Assembly (NCBI GenBank): GCA_900554345.1 | Contig: USHH01000010.1 | Coordinates: forward strand, 1-20,122 | Source of the DNA: an uncultured Bacteroidales bacterium | GTDB taxonomy: Bacteria > Bacteroidota > Bacteroidia > Bacteroidales > Muribaculaceae | Direction: 5' to 3' | DNA: 20,122 nt | Part shown: positions 7,497-15,145 of the stretch, piece by piece | Position numbering within the stretch: position 1 is the first letter of the stretch | How the letters are laid out: the number at the start of each line of letters is the position of its first letter | Translations under genes and position numbers: made by a program | The notes under the pieces: model-generated | The model's database searches: none | The model's input: only the letters and a program-made list of their open reading frames with translations | What the model was told of the DNA's origin: nothing

Positions 7497-8375
7497 TCAA
7501 CGTAGCCGAAGGGTCTGGCCGGCCTTGTCGGGGATGTCTCTGTTGAGGGCGCGGAGCGTCTTCAGCTTCATGCCGAAGCGCTGGGAGATGGAGTGCATCG
7601 ACTCGTCCTGACCGATGGTGGCCGAGGCTATCCCCTCGGGGGCCTCGTCGAGCTTCTCCTGGAGATAGACCTCCTCCCAGGGCCTGATCTCGCTGTCGTG
7701 TCGGGCGTCGTTGTATTTCATCAGCTTCCGGGCGTTGAGGCTGAACTCCTTCGCGATCGAGGCGTAGGTGTCGCCCGGAAGGGCCACCACATAGTGTAGC
7801 CCGCGGCTTCGCCTGATGGGATGGCTCCGGCGCAGCGTCTCCGCGATATATTCGGCTGTCTCCTCTATATGTCGCCCGGCCTCTGTGTCGAAGTTATAGA
7901 GGGAATAGCGCTCTATGATGGTGATGAGGCGGTCGGCGTAGTTGGGGTCGGTGGCGTAGCCGCATTTGCGAAGCGTGCGGGCCCAGGCGGTGTAGTCGGT
8001 GGGGTCGAGGCGGAAGAGGGGCTCGTAGCGCTGGCGCGTGAGGAATCGGGAATGGTCGGCATAGCTTTCGGCCGCGGAGTCGTAGACGCGGAAGCATTCG
8101 TCGGCCGCGTCGTCGTCGCGCAGCATGGTCTTGCCGCTCCATTCCTTATGGCATTTTATGCCGAAGTGGTTGTTGCCCTCGGTGGCGAGCGTGGAGCGTC
8201 CGGCGGAGCTCTCGAGCAGGCCCTGGGCAAGGGTGATGGATGCGGGGATGCCGTACTGGCGCTGCTGCTCCACGGCCATGCCGCTGTAGGTGGCTATATA
8301 TTCCGAATATATATCGGCCGACGCGGTGGCGGGGAGAGATACTGCAAGCAGAAGGATTATTATAGTCGACAACAT
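7497..8375 (-). CDS. Secreted glucosaminidase (GH73 type) with two LysM domains
   Basis: This is a probable peptidoglycan N-acetylglucosaminidase. A hydrophobic segment at residues 1-20 ends in ATASA, a plausible signal peptidase site, though it lacks the usual positive charge before it. The GH73/FlgJ-like domain (about 22-160) has the catalytic Glu in AQGLLESSAGRS (Glu55), the GNNHFGIKC motif at 67-75, and the YADHSRFL and YATDPNYADRL segments. Two LysM peptidoglycan-binding repeats follow at about 194-238 and 250-291. An in-frame stop a few codons upstream fixes ATG 8375 as the first possible start. A TAATTTTG box only five bases before it would give an almost leaderless message. It lies 69 bases after the phosphatase gene on the same strand. 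Confidence 0.9.
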   Translation of the reverse strand: MLSTIIILLLAVSLPATASADIYSEYIATYSGMAVEQQRQYGIPASITLAQGLLESSAGRSTLATEGNNHFGIKCHKEWSGKTMLRDDDAADECFRVYDSAAESYADHSRFLTRQRYEPLFRLDPTDYTAWARTLRKCGYATDPNYADRLITIIERYSLYNFDTEAGRHIEETAEYIAETLRRSHPIRRSRGLHYVVALPGDTYASIAKEFSLNARKLMKYNDARHDSEIRPWEEVYLQEKLDEAPEGIASATIGQDESMHSISQRFGMKLKTLRALNRDIPDKAGQTLRLR

Positions 8376-8380
8376 GGCTG

Positions 8381-8388
8381 CAAAATTA
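8381..8388 (-). promoter_or_regulatory. Possible -7 box directly before the glucosaminidase start
   Basis: TAATTTTG on the minus strand matches TAnnTTTG but ends five bases before the ATG, and the -33 position is poor (ATTC). If active, transcription would start at or next to the start codon. It could be fortuitous, with the gene instead read from the phosphatase promoter. Confidence 0.35.
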
Positions 8389-8444
8389 ATAAAAAATCCT
8401 CAGATATGAATCACGATGTGTTAAGAGGCAGGCAATCCGGGAGG

Positions 8445-9683
8445 TCATCGGAAAGCGGCGATGCGGTCGAGCCAGAGGCGGGCAAGGTCGTGGAACGGTA
8501 CTGTCAGCGCCGGATTGCCCGGCAGCGGAGCCACGAACCGACCGTTGAGCCTCACGGAGGCATATCGGGCGCCCGACGGAGTCTCGAGCGTGATTACCAT
8601 CACGTTGGCGCCCAGCGGGCTGATGACCCAGCCGTGCCAGGCCGAGGCCACGTCGGCGGGGGCGAGATCCGGCAGGTCGCAGCCGGGAAGCCCCATGAGG
8701 GTGAGCAGCGGCCACATCGTCTCGGCATGTCCGAACCACAGCGACACCTCAGGCGCGTCGGGAGAGAGCATGGAGGCGAGCATTGCCTCGAGCAGCGGGG
8801 CGGCGCTGCGCGGAGCGATGGAGGAGTGGGAATTGGCTGTACGCGTAAGATACTGGCGTAGGTTGACGGCGTCGCGGCAGGCGGCATACTGCTCCTCGCT
8901 CATCCATCGGGTGGTGGGGGTGAGGGAACTGAAGGCCCTGAGCCCCTGAAGCACACCATATATATCGAGCGTGAGGGCGCGCAGGCGCGTGGAGTCGAGG
9001 GCTGAATGGCGTCCCACGAGCCGGAGCGCGGGGTCTACGGGCACCGTGGCCTCTACGAAATCGTCGTATGTCTTTTTCCATGGGCCATCGTCTATATACC
9101 GTCGGTAGTCCGGGTCGGCGGAGAAGAAACGCACCACGGAGCTGTATTGCTTACCTTCGGAGGTTGAGACCCGGCAGTCGGGGGAGGTGTCGGCCAGGGC
9201 GTGGCAGAACTCATACATGGTCATCACCACGCGCGGCACGTAGGAGGAGACGGCCGAAACGCGTCCTTTCGCTATGAGCTCCGGGCAGAGCGTGGCGAGC
9301 TGGCGTCCGAGACGCCGCTCCTCGTCGGCGCCCACGGCTGAGAGGGCGCCCCATTTCCCTTCGGAGAGTCGCTCCACGCTGTCGAGCAGCGATAGCATGG
9401 CTTCGCCGTCGGGAGTGAGGGAGTGAAGCTTCCTTTCGGCCTTGAGCACTCTCCTCACCGCGTCGGTCTTATGAGGGGAGGAGAGATAGCGGGCGCCGTG
9501 GCGGGCGGCATACGCTACCCTGACAGGACGCAGGGAGTCGGGCCATACGGGGAGGGTGTCGGCGGCGGAGAAGGTATAGGTCGACATCGAGCCGTCGAGG
9601 TCGGGAAGAAGGGCCCTGTAGGTTCTTGCGGGGCACGCGGCTGCTGCGAGGAGTGCGAGGAGGAGGGTGATGTGGAGTCTCAT
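8445..9683 (-). CDS. Exported histidine phosphatase, clade 2 (MINPP/phytase-like)
   Basis: The 412-aa protein starts with a hydrophobic export signal (MRLHITLLLALLAAAAC). The Cys at 17 could be a lipidation site, but the box is AAAC rather than the usual L-x-x-C, so an ordinary signal peptide is equally likely. The phosphohistidine motif RHGAR is at 61-65, and HAE at 319-321 in LWFGHAETMWPLL is the proton donor signature of multiple inositol polyphosphate phosphatases; many other phytases have HD. A secreted Bacteroides enzyme of this family is known to degrade phytate, so release of phosphate from inositol phosphates in the periplasm or outside the cell is a reasonable inference. RHGARY is followed by Leu where Pro is common. 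The substrate is not proven. It is encoded just before the glucosaminidase gene on the same strand. Confidence 0.82.
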   Translation of the reverse strand: MRLHITLLLALLAAAACPARTYRALLPDLDGSMSTYTFSAADTLPVWPDSLRPVRVAYAARHGARYLSSPHKTDAVRRVLKAERKLHSLTPDGEAMLSLLDSVERLSEGKWGALSAVGADEERRLGRQLATLCPELIAKGRVSAVSSYVPRVVMTMYEFCHALADTSPDCRVSTSEGKQYSSVVRFFSADPDYRRYIDDGPWKKTYDDFVEATVPVDPALRLVGRHSALDSTRLRALTLDIYGVLQGLRAFSSLTPTTRWMSEEQYAACRDAVNLRQYLTRTANSHSSIAPRSAAPLLEAMLASMLSPDAPEVSLWFGHAETMWPLLTLMGLPGCDLPDLAPADVASAWHGWVISPLGANVMVITLETPSGARYASVRLNGRFVAPLPGNPALTVPFHDLARLWLDRIAAFR

Positions 9684-9796
9684 GTGCGGGATGGATTGAG
9701 AGATGGGTGGAATGATGCAATTACAACGCCGGTAGGGGTAGCGGGGTTTGGTCGGGGGTGTGGAGAGAGCGAGGCAATGGCGATTATCGGGAAAAA

Positions 9797-9829
9797 TGTT
9801 GCTGATTCGGCGGTTTTGGATTATTTTTG
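9797..9829 (+). promoter_or_regulatory. yqeY promoter, Bacteroidetes type
   Basis: The -7 box TATTTTTG lies at 9822-9829, with TGTTG 20 bases upstream at 9797-9801. It sits in the 171-base divergent gap between the phosphatase (-) and yqeY (+); I see no clear matching box for the leftward gene. Confidence 0.7.
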
Positions 9830-9854
9830 CATCTCAAACCAAAACCGATAAGCT

Positions 9855-10310
9855 ATGAATCTATTTGATCAGGTAAGCGAAGACATAAAGAAGGCGATGC
9901 TCGCGCGCCAGAAAGTGCGTCTCGAGGCTCTGCGCGGCATAAAGAAGGAGTTTCTCGAGGCCAAGACCGCCAAGGGTGCGGGAGGCGAGCTCAGCGACGA
10001 GACGGCGATCAAGATCCTGGTGAAGATGGTGAAGCAGCGCAAGGAGAGCGCGGCCATCTATACGGAGAACAACCGCCCGGAGCTTGCGCAGAGCGAGCTC
10101 GAGGAGGCAGCCGTGATAGAGGAATACCTTCCCAGGCAGCTGACACCCGAGGAGCTGAAGGAGCAGATCACGGCGATAGTGGCCGAGACAGGCGCCACCG
10201 GGCCGAAAGAGATGGGCAAGGTGATGGGCGTGGCCTCGAAGCGTCTCGCCGGCAAGGCTGAGGGAAAGGCCATCTCCGCCATGGTGAAAGAGGTGCTCGC
10301 CAGCCTTTGA
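9855..10310 (+). CDS. GatB/YqeY domain protein
   Basis: The 151-aa protein matches the stand-alone YqeY family: N-terminal helices (MNLFDQVSEDIKKAM, then LEALRGIKKEFLEAK), KMVKQRKESA, EEYLPRQLTPEEL in the middle, and GATGPKEMGKVMG near the end. The fold is shared with the tail of GatB, the amidotransferase subunit that binds tRNA, so a tRNA-related role is suspected but not proven for the stand-alone form. The length is normal. It has its own promoter and is followed after 9 bases by the flippase gene, so the two are likely co-transcribed despite having no obvious shared role. Confidence 0.93.
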   Translation: MNLFDQVSEDIKKAMLARQKVRLEALRGIKKEFLEAKTAKGAGGELSDETAIKILVKMVKQRKESAAIYTENNRPELAQSELEEAAVIEEYLPRQLTPEELKEQITAIVAETGATGPKEMGKVMGVASKRLAGKAEGKAISAMVKEVLASL

Positions 10311-10319
10311 CCCGCCTGC

Positions 10320-11777
10320 ATGGATCAGACCGGACGACACGACAACAGCTATAAGAGCATACTGAAGGGCGTCTCCATCTTCGGAGGCGTCCAGATTTTT
10401 CAGATACTTGTCAATCTGGTGCGCGGCAAGTTCGTGGCGATGTTTCTCGGCCCCGAGGGTATGGGAGTGTCGTCGCTTTTCGCCACCTCGTCGGTGACGT
10501 TGCAGCGCACGGCGTCGCTGGGCCTCAACCTCGCCATCGTGAAGGAGGCGGCGGAGAGCCGCGACTCCGTGGAGTGTCTCGGCGATGTGAGGCGTGTGGC
10601 GTCGGTGCTCGTCAATTTCACGGCCCTTCTCGGGGCGCTGGTGTGTGTGGCGGGAGCCTCGTGGCTGAGCCGGCTGTCGTTTGGCGACGACTCCTACCGG
10701 TGGCAGTTCATGCTGCTGGGCGTGGCGGTGTGGCTGTCGATATCGGGCGCCGGCAAGCTCTCGATGCTTCAGGGGCTGCACGAGGTGAAGCGCCTGAGCC
10801 GGGCCTCGATAGTGGGAGCCCTCGCGGGTCTGCTGGGTGGAGTTCCGCTTTATTATTTCTTCGGCAACGCCGGCATAGTGCCGGCCATGGTGGTGCTTGC
10901 CGGAACGATGTGGGCGTTCTATGCCATCCAGCTGAGGCGCAGCGTGGAGGGTAGGGCGCCACGCTTCTCGATGTCGGTGCATAAGCCGCTGGTGAGGAAG
11001 CTGCTTGCCCTGGGCATGGTGTTGATGGCCAGCGACCTGATAGGGAGCGGCTGCAATTATGCCCTCAACGTGTTTCTGCGCGGCTACGGCTCGCTCGATG
11101 CCGTGGGCCTCTATCAGGCGGCCAATTCGCTGACCGACCAATACACGGGGATGGTGTTCGCGGCCATGTCGCTCGACTATTTTCCCCGTCTTTCGGGGGT
11201 GGTCAATGACAATGCGGAGATGACGGCCGTGGTCAACCGTCAGTCGGAGATCATCGCGCTGGTGATGACGCCGCTGGTGGTGGTGTTCATAGCTCTGGCT
11301 CCGCTGGTGATCGACATATTGCTGACGGGGGAGTTCCGAAGCATACTCGAGCTGCTGCGCTGGATGAGCCTCGGAGTGCTGGTGAAGGCGTTCATGTTTC
11401 CGACAGGCTATATATCGTTTGCTAAAAACAACAAGACACTGTTTTTCTGGCTCGAGGGTGTGCTTGGCAATCTGATGACGCTCGGGCTGGGAATCGGCGG
11501 ATATATGCTTTTCGGCCTTGTGGGGATGGGGTACGCGCTGATAGCCGACACGCTGCTGTGTCTCGCCATCTATCTGACCGTCAACGGGCGCCTGTATGCC
11601 TACCGCATGACGGGGCGTGTGGTGAGGGTCTATATCCTCGGTTTCGCGGTGGCTTCGGCGGCGGTGGCTTCGACATTCATAGAGTCATGGGGATGGTCGG
11701 TGTCGGCGCTTGCGGTGCTCGCGGTCGGCAGCGTTGCGGTGAGCGCTACGCGTCTGGTGAAGGTGCTGAGACGTTAG
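10320..11777 (+). CDS. Polysaccharide flippase, Wzx/O-antigen translocase type
   Basis: This is a 485-aa polytopic inner-membrane protein of the MOP superfamily with around twelve hydrophobic segments. It starts with a short cytoplasmic tail and SILKGVSIFGGVQIFQILVN, then LVRGKFVAMFLGPEGMGV, the typical first helices of O-antigen translocases. Such proteins move lipid-linked sugar units to the periplasmic face. No glycosyltransferase or polymerase gene lies in the window, so it is separated from any O-antigen or capsule cluster; its cargo cannot be named. The start lies 9 bases after the yqeY stop, and no promoter is visible in between. I see no terminator after it. Confidence 0.87.
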   Translation: MDQTGRHDNSYKSILKGVSIFGGVQIFQILVNLVRGKFVAMFLGPEGMGVSSLFATSSVTLQRTASLGLNLAIVKEAAESRDSVECLGDVRRVASVLVNFTALLGALVCVAGASWLSRLSFGDDSYRWQFMLLGVAVWLSISGAGKLSMLQGLHEVKRLSRASIVGALAGLLGGVPLYYFFGNAGIVPAMVVLAGTMWAFYAIQLRRSVEGRAPRFSMSVHKPLVRKLLALGMVLMASDLIGSGCNYALNVFLRGYGSLDAVGLYQAANSLTDQYTGMVFAAMSLDYFPRLSGVVNDNAEMTAVVNRQSEIIALVMTPLVVVFIALAPLVIDILLTGEFRSILELLRWMSLGVLVKAFMFPTGYISFAKNNKTLFFWLEGVLGNLMTLGLGIGGYMLFGLVGMGYALIADTLLCLAIYLTVNGRLYAYRMTGRVVRVYILGFAVASAAVASTFIESWGWSVSALAVLAVGSVAVSATRLVKVLRR

Positions 11778-11832
11778 CTGGAGGTCATTAGCCGTTGCTT
11801 GGCGGATGTTGGTGAAAATTAAGGATTCAGAC

Positions 11833-11864
11833 ATTGAGGATTCAAAATAATTGTTGTATCTTTG
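11833..11864 (+). promoter_or_regulatory. Promoter of the AAA-ATPase/nuclease gene
   Basis: The -7 box TATCTTTG lies at 11857-11864, with ATTG 20 bases upstream at 11833-11836. The leader to the ATG at 11894 is about 25 bases. A dedicated promoter fits an independently acquired gene. Confidence 0.75.
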
Positions 11865-11893
11865 TGGAATATAGTCTGTAAAACGCAAAAGCC

Positions 11894-13486
11894 ATGGCCG
11901 ACTTCATCAAATATCCGATAGGAATCCAGAGTTTTTCCGAGATTGTAGGCGGAAAATACCTTTATGTCGACAAGACGGAGTTTATATATAAGCTGGTGAA
12001 TGAAGGTAAGTATTATTTTCTAAGCCGTCCCCGGCGGTTTGGAAAGAGCCTGCTGCTCTCGACCTTCGAGACTTTTTTTCAGGGAAAACGCGAGCTTTTC
12101 AAAGGACTCGCCATAGAGCGTCACGAGGATGTGGCGTGGCAGGAATATCCTGTGCTCCATCTCGATCTCAACGCCAAGGATTATACAAGAGACGATGAAT
12201 CACTCTATGTCCAGATAGACAGCTATCTCCGGGAATGGGAAAAGGGATATGGCATAAAGACGGAAGAAAAGGCACTCGATACCAGGTTTCGCAATCTTAT
12301 TCGGACGGTTTATGACGCTACCGGTCGTCAGGTTGTAGTGCTTATCGATGAGTACGACAAGCCGCTGCTCCAGAACCTCTCTAAAGATAGGAGCGAGCGG
12401 CGGGAACGATTCCGCGACATGCTGAAGGGATTCTACGGGGTGTTGAAGACCTGCGACCCGTATATCCGCTTCGCGTTCCTGACCGGCGTCACTAAGTTCG
12501 GCAAAGTGAGCGTCTTCTCCGATCTCAACAACCTTCGCGACATCACTCTGGAGCCTGAGTATAACTCCATCTGCGGCATTACGGAGTCGGAGCTGCTCAC
12601 CGACATGCGCGAAGGCATAGAGGCGCTCGCCGAGCGGCAGAAACTGACGTTTGCCGAGACCTGCGAGAAACTTAAGCAGAACTACGACGGTTACCGCTTC
12701 TCGGAAGAGGAGGCTGAGGGAATCTATAATCCGTTCAGCCTTCTCAATGTGATGGCCTCGCGTCGGTTCGCTGAATATTGGTTCATGACAGGCACTCCGA
12801 CGATGCTCGTGGAATTGCTTCGCGACCATCATGTAGAGTTGACCACGCTCGAAGGAGCGACACGCACCGAGAGTGAGTTGCTGGGAGTGGATCCGGCATT
12901 CAGCGATCCGGTTCCGCTCCTGTTCCAGAGTGGCTACCTCACGATAAAGAATGTAGAGAGGAAAGGTCGCAGGACAGTGTATCGTCTGGGCTTCCCGAAT
13001 GAGGAGGTCGCCGACGGGTTCGCGGAGGCGTTATTCCCGTTCTACGTTAATCGTAATGAGAGCGCTGAAGGCACGCGGGTAGTCTCGGAGTGTGTCGAGT
13101 CTTTAGAAAAGGGAGACGTGGATGGGTTCATGACGATCCTGAAATCTCTTCTCGCAGGCATTCCGTACAGTGAGAGCGGAGAAAAGACGAAGGTTTATGA
13201 GGGGAGATTCCGGGATGTGATGTACATACTGTGTCGGCTTATGGGCATGAGTGTTCATTGCGAACTGCACACGAATATCGGACGTATCGACATGACAGTA
13301 GAGACCGAGCGGTACATATACATAATGGAGTTTAAGGTAGACCGGTCGCCTGAGGAAGCTCTTGCCCAGATAATAGAGAAGCATTATGCCGACCGATATC
13401 TGTCTGACAGTGGGGATATTATTAAGGTCGGCGTGGAGTTCTCGTCTGCAGAGCGCAACATATCCAGATGGGTAGCAGAGGTCTGA
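11894..13486 (+). CDS. AAA-ATPase-like protein with C-terminal PD-(D/E)XK nuclease domain
   Basis: The 530-aa protein belongs to the large Bacteroidales family combining the AAA-ATPase-like domain (Pfam PF09820 type) with a DUF1703-like nuclease. An N-terminal YPIGIQSFSEI segment precedes VDKTEFIYKLV. The ATP loop is RPRRFGKSLL at 45-54 and Walker B is VVVLIDEYDKP at 147-157. The C-terminal nuclease core has Asp466 (GRIDM), then Glu479-x-Lys481 (MEFK), with a possible Gln at 491 (AQIIEK). Catalytic residues appear intact. The biological role of the family is not established; many copies per genome suggest mobility or defence, but this is inference. Base composition is lower in GC than its neighbours, and it has its own promoter and terminator, consistent with independent acquisition. 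Confidence 0.9.
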   Translation: MADFIKYPIGIQSFSEIVGGKYLYVDKTEFIYKLVNEGKYYFLSRPRRFGKSLLLSTFETFFQGKRELFKGLAIERHEDVAWQEYPVLHLDLNAKDYTRDDESLYVQIDSYLREWEKGYGIKTEEKALDTRFRNLIRTVYDATGRQVVVLIDEYDKPLLQNLSKDRSERRERFRDMLKGFYGVLKTCDPYIRFAFLTGVTKFGKVSVFSDLNNLRDITLEPEYNSICGITESELLTDMREGIEALAERQKLTFAETCEKLKQNYDGYRFSEEEAEGIYNPFSLLNVMASRRFAEYWFMTGTPTMLVELLRDHHVELTTLEGATRTESELLGVDPAFSDPVPLLFQSGYLTIKNVERKGRRTVYRLGFPNEEVADGFAEALFPFYVNRNESAEGTRVVSECVESLEKGDVDGFMTILKSLLAGIPYSESGEKTKVYEGRFRDVMYILCRLMGMSVHCELHTNIGRIDMTVETERYIYIMEFKVDRSPEEALAQIIEKHYADRYLSDSGDIIKVGVEFSSAERNISRWVAEV

Positions 13487-13511
13487 CTATTGAGTTCTGG
13501 CGATAACGAAT

Positions 13512-13543
13512 AAGGGCCGCGTCTCCGGAGAGGCGCGGCCCTT
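13512..13543. terminator. Strong bidirectional terminator
   Basis: AAGGGCCGCG (13512-13521) and CGCGGCCCTT (13534-13543) form a perfect 10-bp stem around a 12-base loop that is itself partly palindromic. It sits in the 80 bases between the converging stops of the nuclease gene (+) and the DUF362 gene (-). Confidence 0.85.
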
Positions 13544-13566
13544 TGTGGTTCATGTCTCGTTGATGT

Positions 13567-14688
13567 TCAGACGGTGATGAGTGTGTATTTGCGGGTGCCG
13601 ATGCCGATTTTCTCGGCATGCTCGAGGCCGGCCTGCCAGTCGGTGTCAGGGTGGAGGAGGTGGAACTTGTCGGCTCCTTTGAGGTCTTCGTGCTCGTGGG
13701 CGTCATGGAGTTCGTTGTCGGTGAAGAGCACCGGAGCGGCGGTCACCATGTCGGCGCATGCCTGGTCGAGGGCCACGGGGTCGGTGGAGGCGAGGATTCC
13801 GAGGTCGGGCACCACGGCGGCGTCGTTGTGGTTCCAGCAGTCGCATTCAGGGCTGACGTTCATGATGAAGCTGACGTGGAAGTTGGGCTTCCCTTCGAGG
13901 ATGGCCTTGGTGTATTCGGCGATCTTGCAGTTGAGGCGCTGCGAGGTGTCCCAGTCGGCGAGTACGGCTGCATCGTGCTGGCAGAGGGCCACGCACTGAC
14001 CGCATCCCACGCATTTGGAGTAGTCGATCACTGCCTTGCGCTCCTGGTCGAGGTGTATGGCGTCGTGGGCGCAGTGGCGCACGCAGACGCCGCAGCCCAC
14101 GCAGTGGTCGCGGTTGATCTTCGGCTGCGAGGCTCCGTGGAGCTCGAGCTTGCCGGGGACGCTTGCGCCCCCCATGCCGAGGTTCTTGAGCGCGCCTCCG
14201 AAACCGGCCTGCTCATGCCCCTTGAAGTGGGTGAGCGACACCACGACGTCGGCATCGGCGAGGGCCGCGCCGATTTTCGGGGCCTTGCAGTATTCGCCGT
14301 CGATCTCTATCTCGCGCTGGTCGGTGCCCTTGAGGCCGTCGGCGATGATCACCTGGCACTTCGCGGAGATGGGGTTGAAGCCGTTTTCCATGGCGCTTTG
14401 CAGATGGTCGACGGCATTGGCGCGGCGTCCGGAGTAGAGGGTGTTGCAGTCGGTGAGGAACGGCTTGCCGCCGAGGGCGCGCACGATGTCGGCCATGCGT
14501 GCGGCGAAGTTGGGGCGGATGTATGCCACATTTCCGGGCTCTCCGAAATGTATCTTCAGGGCCACGAAGTTATCCTTGATGGGGAGGTCGGCGAAGCCGG
14601 CGCGGCGCACGAGACGCTCCAGCTTGTCGGGGAGGCTGGAGTTGGGATTGGTGCGCAGGTTTGTGAAGAAGACTTTTGCAGGTTCCAT
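13567..14688 (-). CDS. DUF362 domain protein with two 4Fe-4S clusters
   Basis: The protein is 373 aa from the chosen start MEPAKVFFTN. A DUF362 domain with VALKIHFGEPGN, LTDCNTLY and SLTHFKGHEQAGFGGALKNLG surrounds a ferredoxin insert with two clusters: Cys196/199/202/206 and Cys226/229/232/236, each C-x2-C-x2-C-x3-C. It is probably a cytosolic electron-transfer or iron-sulphur protein; the exact reaction of the family is unknown. The frame is open 17 codons further upstream, but that extension begins at a TTG inside the promoter -7 box at 14737-14744, so transcription starts after it and ATG 14688 is the start. It appears monocistronic: promoter before it, strong terminator after it. Confidence 0.9.
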   Translation of the reverse strand: MEPAKVFFTNLRTNPNSSLPDKLERLVRRAGFADLPIKDNFVALKIHFGEPGNVAYIRPNFAARMADIVRALGGKPFLTDCNTLYSGRRANAVDHLQSAMENGFNPISAKCQVIIADGLKGTDQREIEIDGEYCKAPKIGAALADADVVVSLTHFKGHEQAGFGGALKNLGMGGASVPGKLELHGASQPKINRDHCVGCGVCVRHCAHDAIHLDQERKAVIDYSKCVGCGQCVALCQHDAAVLADWDTSQRLNCKIAEYTKAILEGKPNFHVSFIMNVSPECDCWNHNDAAVVPDLGILASTDPVALDQACADMVTAAPVLFTDNELHDAHEHEDLKGADKFHLLHPDTDWQAGLEHAEKIGIGTRKYTLITV

Positions 14689-14736
14689 ATAGATAGATGT
14701 CTTAGGTTGCAATGAAGTATTAAGGTTTCGATAATG

Positions 14737-14768
14737 CAAATATAAGACAAAAAGCTCAGACCTGCAAT
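14737..14768 (-). promoter_or_regulatory. DUF362 gene promoter, Bacteroidetes type
   Basis: On the minus strand the -7 box TATATTTG lies at 14737-14744, with ATTG 20 bases upstream at 14765-14768. Its position rules out the longer TTG-initiated reading frame and sets the DUF362 start at 14688. Confidence 0.78.
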
Positions 14769-14773
14769 AGGGG

Positions 14774-14810
14774 GAAAAAGAAGGGCACCGCGCCGGTGGG
14801 CGGGGTGCCC
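14774..14810 (-). terminator. Terminator after the small membrane protein gene
   Basis: Minus-strand GGGCACC (14804-14810) pairs with GGTGCCC (14783-14789), and TTCTTTTTCC follows. It lies about 50 bases after the stop at 14860 and just before the DUF362 promoter. Confidence 0.75.
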
Positions 14811-14828
14811 GTGATGGTGTGATGCGCT

Positions 14829-14850
14829 CTGCCGTCGCGGTCGACGGCAG
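14829..14850. other. Perfect 9-bp hairpin without a T tract
   Basis: CTGCCGTCG and CGACGGCAG enclose the loop CGGT (ACCG on the minus strand). It lies between the stop of the 65-residue protein and its terminator, so it falls in the 3' untranslated part of that message. It could protect the 3' end or bind a regulator; nothing shows which. Confidence 0.55.
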
Positions 14851-14859
14851 GACGTGACG

Positions 14860-15057
14860 TCATTTCTTCTCGCGGCCTGTGATCTCGCGGCGCCCTTCGG
14901 CAATGAGCTCGCGCCCTTCGCGTATCTCCTTGACGCCGCGGTGTATACGGCCTAACTTTCTGAGTGACTCGCAGGTAAGCACTATGGTTGTGGCGGCGAG
15001 GGCCACATAGATGATGTGGGGAAGAAGCTCAAGGGGCTTCAGCGGACATTTTTTCAT
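14860..15057 (-). CDS. Small single-span membrane protein of unknown function
   Basis: I do not recognise a named family. From MKKCPLKPLELL the product is 65 aa: a short N-terminal tail, one hydrophobic helix (about HIIYVALAATTIVLTCESL, residues 14-32), then a highly charged helix with the repeated pattern IREGRELIAEGRREI. The first in-frame ATG is 19 codons earlier (15114). ATG 15057 is preferred because an A-rich stretch (AAAACAAAAAGATATT) directly precedes it, as at other starts in this phylum, and the extra residues are polar and unstructured. It lies 88 bases after the U32 gene on the same strand with no clear TAnnTTTG box of its own, so it may be co-transcribed with it. Confidence 0.65.
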   Translation of the reverse strand: MKKCPLKPLELLPHIIYVALAATTIVLTCESLRKLGRIHRGVKEIREGRELIAEGRREITGREKK

Positions 15058-15145
15058 AATATCTTTTTGTTTTGGTTGTTGTTGCGTAATGGTGGCCCCG
15101 TCGGCGGCCTCCATTATATACTACAACCTATAGCCCCTAAAGGTT

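Noticed and set aside
13618..14715. Long open frame antisense to the DUF362 gene
   Set aside because: It mirrors a gene with clear iron-sulphur motifs and has low-complexity Gly/Val/Glu composition, so it is a composition artefact.
14689..14739. 17-codon N-terminal extension of the DUF362 protein
   Set aside because: It would start at a TTG inside the TATATTTG promoter box; the ATG at 14688 follows the transcription start.
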